Positions 1-7,088 of a DNA stretch of 59,056 bases are shown piece by piece. Location: positions 1 to 59,056 of the forward strand of contig CALFDJ010000017.1 in assembly GCA_937950325.1 (NCBI GenBank), in the 5' to 3' direction. The position numbers were made by a program, and so were the translations under genes. The DNA is from an uncultured Collinsella sp. GTDB taxonomy: Bacteria > Actinomycetota > Coriobacteriia > Coriobacteriales > Coriobacteriaceae. The notes beneath the pieces are model-generated. The model was not told the origin of the DNA, searched no databases, and saw only the letters and a program-made list of their open reading frames with translations. The first letter of the stretch is position 1, and each line of letters opens with the position of its first letter.

Positions 1-187
1 GGCTTGCAGCGACGGACCTCAGGACACTCTTACACCACGTCTGCGCGCGCCACCATTATCTCTTCAATGAATCCAAATTTTCGGCCCAAGTTTCTTTGTT
101 TTTACTGCCACTAATCTAGTAACAGTACTCATATTTGCCGTTTTTTGCACAGGGCATATAAACAGACCCCCCTTTAAAGCCATAGTT
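1..187. other. Intergenic segment downstream of the first gene
   Basis: No gene is visible here. The segment is A/T-richer than the genes around it and holds one copy of a 21-nt element, at 118-138, that recurs inverted at 14474-14494. A T-rich run follows the element. The sequence upstream of this window is unknown, so the 3' end of a flanking gene cannot be excluded. Confidence 0.5.
118..138 (-). repeat. 21-nt element (copy A) shared with 14474-14494
   Basis: On the plus strand it contains AGTAACAGTACTCATATTTG plus one more base. It is the exact reverse complement of 14474-14494, where the element sits in an imperfect palindrome. Here only one arm is present, just after the end of the minus-strand gene that starts near 1297. 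Function unknown. Confidence 0.7.
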
Positions 188-1297
188 TTACGCCGGCTTG
201 AGCCCAAAGCACGCTCGGAGCGTATTCAGCAGAGCATCTTGCCTCTTTCGACGCGCCTCTACGCGATTCTGATATCGCTTACCCATACGTTGGTAAATGT
301 GCCATGCGAGCGCTTCCATCGCTTCCATGTCGCAGAGCATTTCGTTGTTGACCGTCGCGACCTCGATTCCCATAGTAATCAAGCCCGTGTTGCGTTTTTC
401 ATCATGGACACGTCCCCTCCGGGAGGAATGACCCAGCTCACCGTTGTATTCAAGGTCAAACCGGGCTGCTTCCTGATACGCATCGCAAACTGCATGCGGC
501 ATCCCCGAGATTGCCTGCGCGCGGTCATCGAACTCAATCTTGTAGTCGGTCTTAAAAGGACCGCAGGCAAATCCGCCATAGGAAAACGGAAGCGAAAACA
601 TGGCAAGCATGATGCACTCCATGGGTGAGCGCAGGTTTTCCGACAGATAGGGACACAGCCGCCGCAGTTGTTTGGCCGCACTCCCCTTGCATGCCGCAAG
701 GTAATCTGCCAGGCGATCGGGCGTCAGCACCGGCTCGACTTCAAAGTAGCCCACGTCTGCCGGTTGGTCCTTGTCCTTTGCAAGTCTATTCGCAACAGGC
801 GAGGTATAGGGAGGTAGATACTTCCCGCGATCGCTCAGTGAAATCTTGGAACACAGTTCCTGGGCCAGGACAAACGCCTGGATACAGCCGACCTCGCGGG
901 CGACGGCAACACAAAGGGCCTCGGGAGATAGGCTGTACACCCCCGGTTCCACCTCTAGAATCGAGCCGGCAGGCAACCCGGAACACACGGACCAGCCCAC
1001 ACCAGGCATGCGTCGGCGCTGCGCCGCAGATCCCACCAGCAAGCACAGATCTTCTTGCACCTCGCCGCTTTTGACTCCAATTCGCACCAGGTCGGGAAGA
1101 TAGATATCCTCGGTCGAAGGCGATGACGTACACAGCACGCGGCGCTCCTCCTCGGGCTCAAGGTCCTTCCAGCCGATGTAGCCCATCTGCCGGCGCTCGG
1201 CTCGAATCATGCGCAACGCCGAGGCGCCTGTTAGGATTGCGGAAGCCGCTAGCTGTTCGCCTGTCGGCTCGTTGCACCGCTCAATCTTTACCGCCAC
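188..1297 (-). CDS. Hypothetical protein with AbiEi/DUF559-like C-terminal nuclease-type fold
   Basis: About 369 aa if translation begins at the GTG at 1297, which lies 8 nt after an AGGGG Shine-Dalgarno; the more upstream GTG at 1306 sits almost on top of that ribosome site. The C-terminal third has the order seen in AbiEi/DUF559 (Vsr-like PD-(D/E)XK) proteins: a motif like SPMECIMLAM, then FDLEYNGELGH, then DEKR and a final hydrophobic strand. The middle contains a VYSLSPEALCVAVAR segment resembling the linker of AbiEi-type proteins. No winged-helix N-terminus or AbiEii partner is evident. It lies 11 bp after comF (2 bp if the 1306 start is used), so it may be co-transcribed with comF. Function unproven; family call by eye only. 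Confidence 0.55.
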   Translation of the reverse strand: MAVKIERCNEPTGEQLAASAILTGASALRMIRAERRQMGYIGWKDLEPEEERRVLCTSSPSTEDIYLPDLVRIGVKSGEVQEDLCLLVGSAAQRRRMPGVGWSVCSGLPAGSILEVEPGVYSLSPEALCVAVAREVGCIQAFVLAQELCSKISLSDRGKYLPPYTSPVANRLAKDKDQPADVGYFEVEPVLTPDRLADYLAACKGSAAKQLRRLCPYLSENLRSPMECIMLAMFSLPFSYGGFACGPFKTDYKIEFDDRAQAISGMPHAVCDAYQEAARFDLEYNGELGHSSRRGRVHDEKRNTGLITMGIEVATVNNEMLCDMEAMEALAWHIYQRMGKRYQNRVEARRKRQDALLNTLRACFGLKPA

Positions 1298-1308
1298 ACG
1301 AATCACCC

Positions 1309-2115
1309 CTACCAGACGCGTGCGATAGCGAGGCCATCAACGGCCGCAGCACCGGCGCGCTTGAGTTCCGCCGAAGCCGCAGCCATCGTCGCACCCGTGG
1401 TGATAACGTCGTCGATAAGCAGCAGGCGGCGGCCCCGCACGTCCTCAACGGTCTCGTACATGCCTCGGGCGCGTTCACGGCGTTCTTCACGACCGAGTTC
1501 ACGCTGGTCGCCATGGCCGTACTTAACGAGGGCGTCGAGCAGCGGAACACCCGACAGCTCGCAAAATGGGCGCGCGATGGCTTCCATATGATCGAAGCCG
1601 CGTCGCCGAAACGCCGCCGCCGTCGCGGGCACAAACACCACTGCATCGGCGCCGGACAACACACCGCCTAAGCGTTCGGGTGCCGCGACCTGGGCATACA
1701 AGGCGGTGTCGTATAGCAGCTCTGCCAGATACGGCGCCAGGCGTCGCTCGCCCGCGTCTTTGTACGCTTTAATGATCCTCGGGAGCGGATGCGTGTAAAC
1801 GGCACATGCCAGGCACCGGTCGAGTGCTTCGGCCATCGCCGAGGACGTACCCTCGACCGAGCACTCGGTGCACAGCAAGTCTCCAAACGGGGCGCCGCAT
1901 CGAGTGCAGCTATGCCGCGGGTCGATGAGCGCGAGCGCGGCCAGGCAGTCTTGACAAATAAGCGCACCGGCGCGCTCGCAGCCGGCACATCGCGTGGGTG
2001 ACAACGCCTCAAGCGCCTCGTGCGCCGCCCGCTCGGCAAACGGTAGCAATTCGTCCGCAAACGGTAGGATGCCGGCACCTTGCAGGCATCCCAACACGTT
2101 CAAATGTCTCTTCAC
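1309..2115 (-). CDS. comF: ComF family protein (phosphoribosyltransferase-like, competence/DNA uptake)
   Basis: A 268-aa protein with an N-terminal zinc-binding region made of Cys pairs (CAGC, CQDC, CTRCG, CTEC) and a C-terminal type I phosphoribosyltransferase domain that ends with the PRPP loop LLIDDVITTGATM. This is the typical ComF layout and length. In Gram-positives ComF is needed for DNA uptake, and the family is widespread in bacteria not known to be competent; its biochemical substrate is unsettled. The GTG start at 2115 has a GGAGGG site 7 nt upstream. No other competence gene lies next to it. Confidence 0.88.
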   Translation of the reverse strand: MKRHLNVLGCLQGAGILPFADELLPFAERAAHEALEALSPTRCAGCERAGALICQDCLAALALIDPRHSCTRCGAPFGDLLCTECSVEGTSSAMAEALDRCLACAVYTHPLPRIIKAYKDAGERRLAPYLAELLYDTALYAQVAAPERLGGVLSGADAVVFVPATAAAFRRRGFDHMEAIARPFCELSGVPLLDALVKYGHGDQRELGREERRERARGMYETVEDVRGRRLLLIDDVITTGATMAAASAELKRAGAAAVDGLAIARVW

Positions 2116-2217
2116 GACACAACCCTCCCTACGCTCGGTCGCAGGAAGGGTCGTTGATTCAGCGCTATGGTACCCCGACGCGTTTGGGGTCAGGCAGGTT
2201 AAATCCGTTTGCGGGCG

Positions 2218-3918
2218 CTATTCGCCGGTGGGCGGTTGCGGTGCGGACGAGTTTTGGGTCGAGCCCTCGCCACCGTCCTGGCGCGGCTTGCGGGAACGGC
2301 GACGGCGACGGCGCTTCTGGCCCTGGTCGGCCGAACCCTCGCCACCACGATCTTCGCGCGACTCGCGTTCGTCACGAGCAGCACCGCGCACGGCCTTGGC
2401 AGCTGCCCCTCCGCCATCTCCGGGGCGACGACGTGTGACCTTGACCTCGCCATCCGAGACCTGATCGGCCACAGAGGGCACCGAGGGCTTTTGCTGCGTG
2501 CCCGAGGAATGGCGACGACGCGGACGCGGGGTGCGCTCGTCATCGTTGCGCTGCTTGCCACCCTTGTCGGCAGGCGTATCAGAACCCGAACCACCCTTGG
2601 GGCCGGCACCGGCTTCGCGAGCGGCTGCGGCGCGGAAGGCGTCCTCGCGCTCCTCGCTCGACAAATGGCGGCGGCGACGGCGCGTGGGATTCATGCCACC
2701 GCCGCGGTTTTGCTGTTGGGGCTGCTGAGCCTCGCGCTCGCGGGAAGCGTTCTTGCCCGCGGGAGCGGCCTCGCCGGCATCGCCCGAACCCGAGCGCTTG
2801 CGGCGACGACGTCCACCGGCAGCCTCCTCAGCCTCGGGCGCCTCGGCCTTGCCGCGACCCTTACCGCGGCCGCGACCCTCGCCCTGGCTCTGACCGGCAC
2901 GGGTATCGGCGTCCGCATCGCGACGGCGGCGCTTGGGCATCGTCGTCCCCGCCAGACGGTCGGCGCTCGACAGGCCATCGCCCACGTCGACGCCGTTCTC
3001 GCGGTCGAGCTCCATAAGCGCCAGGCGCATCTCGGGCGACTCGATACGCTCGAGCACATCGCGCGTCACGCAGTCGGGGCGGCAGTTGCAGCCCTGCTCG
3101 GCAGCCTTCTTTTTGCAGCCCTCAGAGCAGGTCATGTCGGCCAAGTTGACCTTAAAGACTTTGCCGTTCTCCAGGCGCAACACCAGCTGCTCGCGCGGCG
3201 TGTCATATTCCTGGATACGCGCCTTGCCGAGCGGCGTATCGATAAGCGTCTTCTTTTTGGGCGCGCGGCTCTTAAAGTCCTTGTACGCCTCGAACTCGTA
3301 GCGCAAGCAGCACATCAGGCGGCCGCAGACGCCGCTAATCTTGGACGAGTTGAGTGGCAGGTCCTGCTCTTTTGCCATGCGAATCGAAACCGGCTCAAAC
3401 TGTCCGCCAAAGCGCGTGCAGCAGAGCTCCTGGCCGCACTGGGCATAGCCGCCCACCAGGCGGGTCTCGTCGCGCACGCCGATCTGGCGCATGTCGACGC
3501 GAATGTGCAGCGTCGAGGACAGGTCCTTGACGAGCTGACGGAAATCGACGCGCTCCTCGGCAGCAAAGTAGAACACAGCCTTCTCGCCGCCAAACAGGTA
3601 CTCGACGCCGACCGGCTTCATCTCGAGGTCGAGTTCCTTGACCAGACGGCGGAAGTCGACCATGGCCTCGTCACCCTGGATAGCCAGGTCGTCGGCAAGC
3701 TGCAGGTCGATGTCGCTCGCCACGCGCAACACGGGCTTGAGCGGCTGACCGATCTCGTCTTGCGGCACCTCGAAGGGATCGGCCGTGACCAGGCCGATCT
3801 CGGTTCCGCGCTCGGTGGAGCAAATGGCATAATCGGCCTCGAGGATATCCAGATCCTGCGGGTCGAACCACAGGTCGCGCGAGGCGTAGGTAAACTTAAC
3901 GGGTACGACTAACGGCAT
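2218..3918 (-). CDS. ricT: RicT/YaaT family PSP1-domain protein with long basic tail
   Basis: A 566-aa protein. Residues 1 to about 300 form the PSP1/RicT domain, with the family's clustered cysteines (QCGQELCCTRF, GVCGRLMCCLRYEFEAY). In Bacillus, RicT (YaaT) works with RicA and RicF as an Fe-S complex that tunes RNase Y-dependent mRNA processing. The final ~250 residues are low-complexity and rich in Arg, Gly, Glu and Ala, with repeated RRRRR-type blocks; such tails often bind nucleic acid, but that is inference. ATG at 3918 overlaps the end of holB by 10 nt and has an AGGAAGG site. The order tmk-holB-ricT also occurs in Firmicutes. Confidence 0.9.
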   Translation of the reverse strand: MPLVVPVKFTYASRDLWFDPQDLDILEADYAICSTERGTEIGLVTADPFEVPQDEIGQPLKPVLRVASDIDLQLADDLAIQGDEAMVDFRRLVKELDLEMKPVGVEYLFGGEKAVFYFAAEERVDFRQLVKDLSSTLHIRVDMRQIGVRDETRLVGGYAQCGQELCCTRFGGQFEPVSIRMAKEQDLPLNSSKISGVCGRLMCCLRYEFEAYKDFKSRAPKKKTLIDTPLGKARIQEYDTPREQLVLRLENGKVFKVNLADMTCSEGCKKKAAEQGCNCRPDCVTRDVLERIESPEMRLALMELDRENGVDVGDGLSSADRLAGTTMPKRRRRDADADTRAGQSQGEGRGRGKGRGKAEAPEAEEAAGGRRRRKRSGSGDAGEAAPAGKNASREREAQQPQQQNRGGGMNPTRRRRRHLSSEEREDAFRAAAAREAGAGPKGGSGSDTPADKGGKQRNDDERTPRPRRRHSSGTQQKPSVPSVADQVSDGEVKVTRRRPGDGGGAAAKAVRGAARDERESREDRGGEGSADQGQKRRRRRRSRKPRQDGGEGSTQNSSAPQPPTGE

Positions 3919-5036
3919 TTCAGTGCCTTCCTGATATCGAACAGCATGACCTCGATGGCCAGCTGGGGAGTAACGTTTCTGGCGATGTTGCGCTCAGCGG
4001 TGGCAACCGCCTCAAGCGCCTGAGTGGCACCCGCAACATTCGTCGCGGCGGCAAGCCGGCCGATTGTGTCACGCACGTCCTCGTTCACAACGTCTGCCGC
4101 CTCATCCTGAAGCGTCAGCAGCACGTCGCGCATGAGCGTCCGCGCGCTCGCCAGCGCTTCCATGATACCCGAACGCTCGCGCGCGTTGAGTTCGCGTTTG
4201 TTGCGGTCCTCAAGCTGCTTCAATGCTCCACGCGACAGGTAGTCGGCATTTTGCTCGAGCACCTTTTCCTGCGTGGACTTGACCTCGGCGAGCGGCGCCT
4301 TGACGGCGACGATGAGCGACTTGGCGCGACTGAGCACATCGGCCTCGTCGGCGGCGATGAGCGAGTCGATGGCGCGGACCATCTGGCGACGGGCGTCCTG
4401 GCGCTCGGCGCTCTTGAGGAACTCGATACCACGCGTGGGGCTTCCCGCCACGGCGACGGCCATGCGGCAGCGCGCGAGATCCTGACCGGTGGCGCGGCTC
4501 ACGGCCTGCGCGGCCACAGTAGGCGACACCAGCCGAAACGGCACGCACTGGCAGCGGCTCACGATGGTGGGCAGCATCACGTCGGCCGAGGTGCCCAACA
4601 GGATGAACATGACGCCCTCGGGCGGTTCCTCGAGCGTTTTGAGCAGCGCGTTGGCGGTGTTGGCGCGCAGTTGCTCGGCACGGTCGATGATGTAGACCTT
4701 TGCCTTGGCGCGGATGGGGGCCAGGGGCACGTCGTCGAGCAGCTCGCGGGTCTGCGCGATGAGGTAGCCCGTAGCACTTTCGGGCGTGTAATAGTGCACG
4801 TCGGGATGCGTATGGCGGGCGACGCGTACGCAGCTGTCGCACGAGCCACAGCCGCCCTGCTCGCACAGGAATGCCTGGGCAAGCGCCCATGCGGCGTCGA
4901 GCTTACCGGCGCCGGGCGCGCCCAAAAACAGGTAGGCGTGCGATGCGCGGCCGTTTGCGATGGCATTGGTCAAGAAGTCGCGCACACGCTGTTGGGTGTC
5001 GAGCTTGGCCAGCAGGCTTGCCTGAGCGGGGGCCAT
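3909..5036 (-). CDS. holB: DNA polymerase III subunit delta' (clamp loader)
   Basis: About 375 aa, AAA+ clamp-loader subunit. It has a P-loop variant GAPGAGK, a zinc module (CGSCDSCVRVARHTHPD), the sensor region RANTANALLKTLEEPPEG and SRCQ, all typical of delta'. It loads the beta clamp during replication. The ATG at 5036 follows the tmk stop by one base and is preferred over an upstream in-frame start inside tmk (5057). The gene is translationally packed between tmk and ricT. Confidence 0.93.
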   Translation of the reverse strand: MAPAQASLLAKLDTQQRVRDFLTNAIANGRASHAYLFLGAPGAGKLDAAWALAQAFLCEQGGCGSCDSCVRVARHTHPDVHYYTPESATGYLIAQTRELLDDVPLAPIRAKAKVYIIDRAEQLRANTANALLKTLEEPPEGVMFILLGTSADVMLPTIVSRCQCVPFRLVSPTVAAQAVSRATGQDLARCRMAVAVAGSPTRGIEFLKSAERQDARRQMVRAIDSLIAADEADVLSRAKSLIVAVKAPLAEVKSTQEKVLEQNADYLSRGALKQLEDRNKRELNARERSGIMEALASARTLMRDVLLTLQDEAADVVNEDVRDTIGRLAAATNVAGATQALEAVATAERNIARNVTPQLAIEVMLFDIRKALKCR

Positions 5037-5037
5037 G

Positions 5038-5721
5038 TTACTCGGCCTCCTTGGCAAGCGCGGCGGCGACGGCGTCTTGGGGAATGTCGAGACCGTACGC
5101 GCGAACCAGCTCGACCGTCTGCGCGAAGACGTCTGCGATCGACGCAGTGGCGTCGATGAGCTTTACGCGGGCGGGTTCCTCGGCAGCGATAGCGCAAAAT
5201 CCCTGGTAGACGCGCTCCTGGAAGGCCATGCCCTTGGCCTCCATGCGATCGGCCGCACCGCGGGCTGCCATGCGCAGTGCCGCCTGCTCGGGCGTGATGT
5301 GATAGACGAGCGTGAGCGCCGGATGCGTACCGGCGACAGCCAGGTTGTTGGCATCGCGCACCATCTGGCGGTCGAGGCCGTCGGCAAACGCCTGGTAGCA
5401 GGTCGTGGAATCGTAGAAGCGGTCGCACAGGACCACCTTGCCGACAGCGAGGGCGGGAGCTATGACCTCGTGCACCAACTGGGCGCGCGCCGCCTCGTAG
5501 AGCAACAACTCGCAGGTGTCGCCCATCGCCGTATTGGCGGGGTCGAGCAGCAGGGCGCGAATCTTTTCGCTGATGGCAGTGCCGCCCGGCTCGCGCAGGC
5601 TCACAACCTGGTAGCCAGCGAGCTCGAGCGCACGGGCAAGCAGGCGCGCCTGCGTGGACTTGCCGGCGCCGTCGACGCCCTCGAGCGTGATAAAGCTATG
5701 TTGAGCGGGCTCAAAAGCCAT
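5038..5721 (-). CDS. tmk: Thymidylate kinase
   Basis: A 227-aa cytosolic kinase that converts dTMP to dTDP. It carries the P-loop FITLEGVDGAGKSTQ, the REPGGTAISEKIR motif and the DRFYDSTTCYQ segment. An AGGAAGGGG ribosome site lies 9 nt before the ATG. It is the first gene of a tight tmk-holB-ricT operon. It lacks the usual R-rich LID ending and carries RMEAKGMAFQERVYQGF in that place, still a normal tmk layout. Confidence 0.95.
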   Translation of the reverse strand: MAFEPAQHSFITLEGVDGAGKSTQARLLARALELAGYQVVSLREPGGTAISEKIRALLLDPANTAMGDTCELLLYEAARAQLVHEVIAPALAVGKVVLCDRFYDSTTCYQAFADGLDRQMVRDANNLAVAGTHPALTLVYHITPEQAALRMAARGAADRMEAKGMAFQERVYQGFCAIAAEEPARVKLIDATASIADVFAQTVELVRAYGLDIPQDAVAAALAKEAE

Positions 5722-5823
5722 GGGCGCAGCCCCTTCCTACAAGGCGCGTAAATGCAGATATATCAACCAAGCCATGATACCCCAGTGCTCGGTGCGTCCC
5801 CAATGACCAAAGGCGCCTTTCCG

Positions 5824-5892
5824 AAGTTGCGGTGAAATAGGGACTGATTGAAGCTCTGAGACCGCCAAACAGTCCCTATTTCACCGCAACTT
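5824..5892. repeat. AAGTTGCGGTG inverted repeat, copy 1
   Basis: Perfect 23-bp arms (5824-5846 and 5870-5892) around a 23-nt spacer. Arms start AAGTTGCGGTGAAATAGGGA. It lies between the divergent tmk and zinc-ribbon genes. Other copies lie at 42221, 43781 and 50543. Confidence 0.9.
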
Positions 5893-5960
5893 ATGATGGG
5901 GAATTTTGGACGCTGGGTATAATCGTCGTATTGCATTGAAATGTGGCGAAAGGAGTGGCA

Positions 5961-6944
5961 ATGTCTCGGTATTGCGCCTCGTGCGGCAAGCTTCTTGCAG
6001 ATAATGCCAAGTTCTGCACCTCGTGCGGTGCACCTGTTGAGCAAACAACCGCAAGCGATAGCCAGCCCGCTTTTGAGCAGACCGGCTCCCTTGATACGCC
6101 GCAAGTCAAGGCGGACGACCCCCTCGCCTATCGCCCCGACCCCGCCGCAGGCCCCGCGGCCGTCGAGACCACGCAGCGCATACCCGTCGCGAGCGACTCG
6201 CCCCAACAGCAGCCGGCTCCCGCATACGCGCCCGCTTCGCCACAGACCCCCGCTCCCAAAAAGAGCGGCACCGGGCCGCTTATCGCCGTTATCGTTGTGC
6301 TGGTGGCGATCATCATCGCCCTGGTCGTTTTCTTTGTGATCAAGCCTTTCGACAACGCCGCCACGCAGACGTCTGCCGAGGTAGCTAAGCTGCACCATGA
6401 CGTCGACGACGATGACCTAAAGCCTCTCGGCGATCCCAACAGCCTGTACGACGATGATGACGATGACGACGAGGATGGCGGCGAAGCAACGCTCTCCGAG
6501 CAGAATCTCTACCGCCGACTGAGCGAATACTACGACTTGCTCGAAGACCTCGACAACTACGTCCGTGGCTGCGCGCAGAACTTCAACGGCAGCTATCTGG
6601 AAGAAGATCGAACCACCCGTCAAAATCTCGCCGACGTCGCCGAGCGCACGGAGGACACCATCGAGCAGTATTACGACATCGTCGAGGACCTAGACGTCCC
6701 GACGAGCTCCAAGAACTACAGCTCCTGGAAGGACATCATCGCCCTGTACGACGACCTGGATCACCGCATTGACGCAATCTGTGATGCCTGGGAGATCAGC
6801 CTGAAATACGCCAAGCCTGCGGACCACAAGAATGAGATCGTGGCGCCGCTGTCGCGCGACAACGTGGCGGGCACCAATGACAATAAGTACCGCCTAGACT
6901 TTGAGGAGCGCTATCCCGGCGCCAAGCCTGTCGAGGTGAACTAG
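5961..6944 (+). CDS. Zinc-ribbon, single-pass membrane protein with acidic extracytoplasmic domain
   Basis: About 327 aa if the ATG at 5961 (after AAAGGAG) is used rather than the GTG at 5943. Residues 1-25 form a zinc ribbon with two CxxC pairs (YCASCGK, FCTSCGA). A Pro/Gln/Ala-rich linker follows, then one membrane helix at about 106-127. Downstream is an acidic patch (SLYDDDDDDDEDGG) and a helical domain with several aromatic-acidic stretches (EYYDLLEDLDNYV, EQYYDIVEDLD). The architecture (cytoplasmic zinc ribbon, membrane helix, external domain) is common in Gram-positives; no specific role is known. A hairpin element and a terminator follow it. Confidence 0.8.
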   Translation: MSRYCASCGKLLADNAKFCTSCGAPVEQTTASDSQPAFEQTGSLDTPQVKADDPLAYRPDPAAGPAAVETTQRIPVASDSPQQQPAPAYAPASPQTPAPKKSGTGPLIAVIVVLVAIIIALVVFFVIKPFDNAATQTSAEVAKLHHDVDDDDLKPLGDPNSLYDDDDDDDEDGGEATLSEQNLYRRLSEYYDLLEDLDNYVRGCAQNFNGSYLEEDRTTRQNLADVAERTEDTIEQYYDIVEDLDVPTSSKNYSSWKDIIALYDDLDHRIDAICDAWEISLKYAKPADHKNEIVAPLSRDNVAGTNDNKYRLDFEERYPGAKPVEVN

Positions 6945-6962
6945 CGCTCTGTCGTTCCCGAG

Positions 6963-7020
6963 CCGGCAGTAAGGGACGTTCCTAAACTGCCGGCAGAAAA
7001 GGAACGTCCCTAACTGCCGG
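6963..7020. repeat. GGGACGTTCC palindromic element
   Basis: Arms of 21 bp (6963-6983, 7000-7020) pair with one mismatch; they begin CCGGCAG and contain AGGGACGTTCCT. The spacer contains CTGCCGGCAG, itself a palindrome. It starts 18 bp after the stop of the zinc-ribbon gene. Confidence 0.85.
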
Positions 7021-7027
7021 ATAAAAA

Positions 7028-7061
7028 ACGAGCGAGGATTTTGAGGTCCTCGCTCGTTTTT
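7028..7061. terminator. Bidirectional intrinsic terminator
   Basis: Stem ACGAGCGAGGA/TCCTCGCTCGT with an 8-nt loop. It is flanked by an A run on one side and a T run on the other, so it can terminate both the plus-strand zinc-ribbon gene and the minus-strand topA operon. Confidence 0.88.
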
Positions 7062-7088
7062 GTTTTAGGTGATGTTTCGACCGTGCGG

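Noticed and set aside
2209..3912. 567-codon plus-strand frame opposite ricT
   Set aside because: Antisense shadow; hydrophobic appearance results from complementing Arg/Gly-rich codons.
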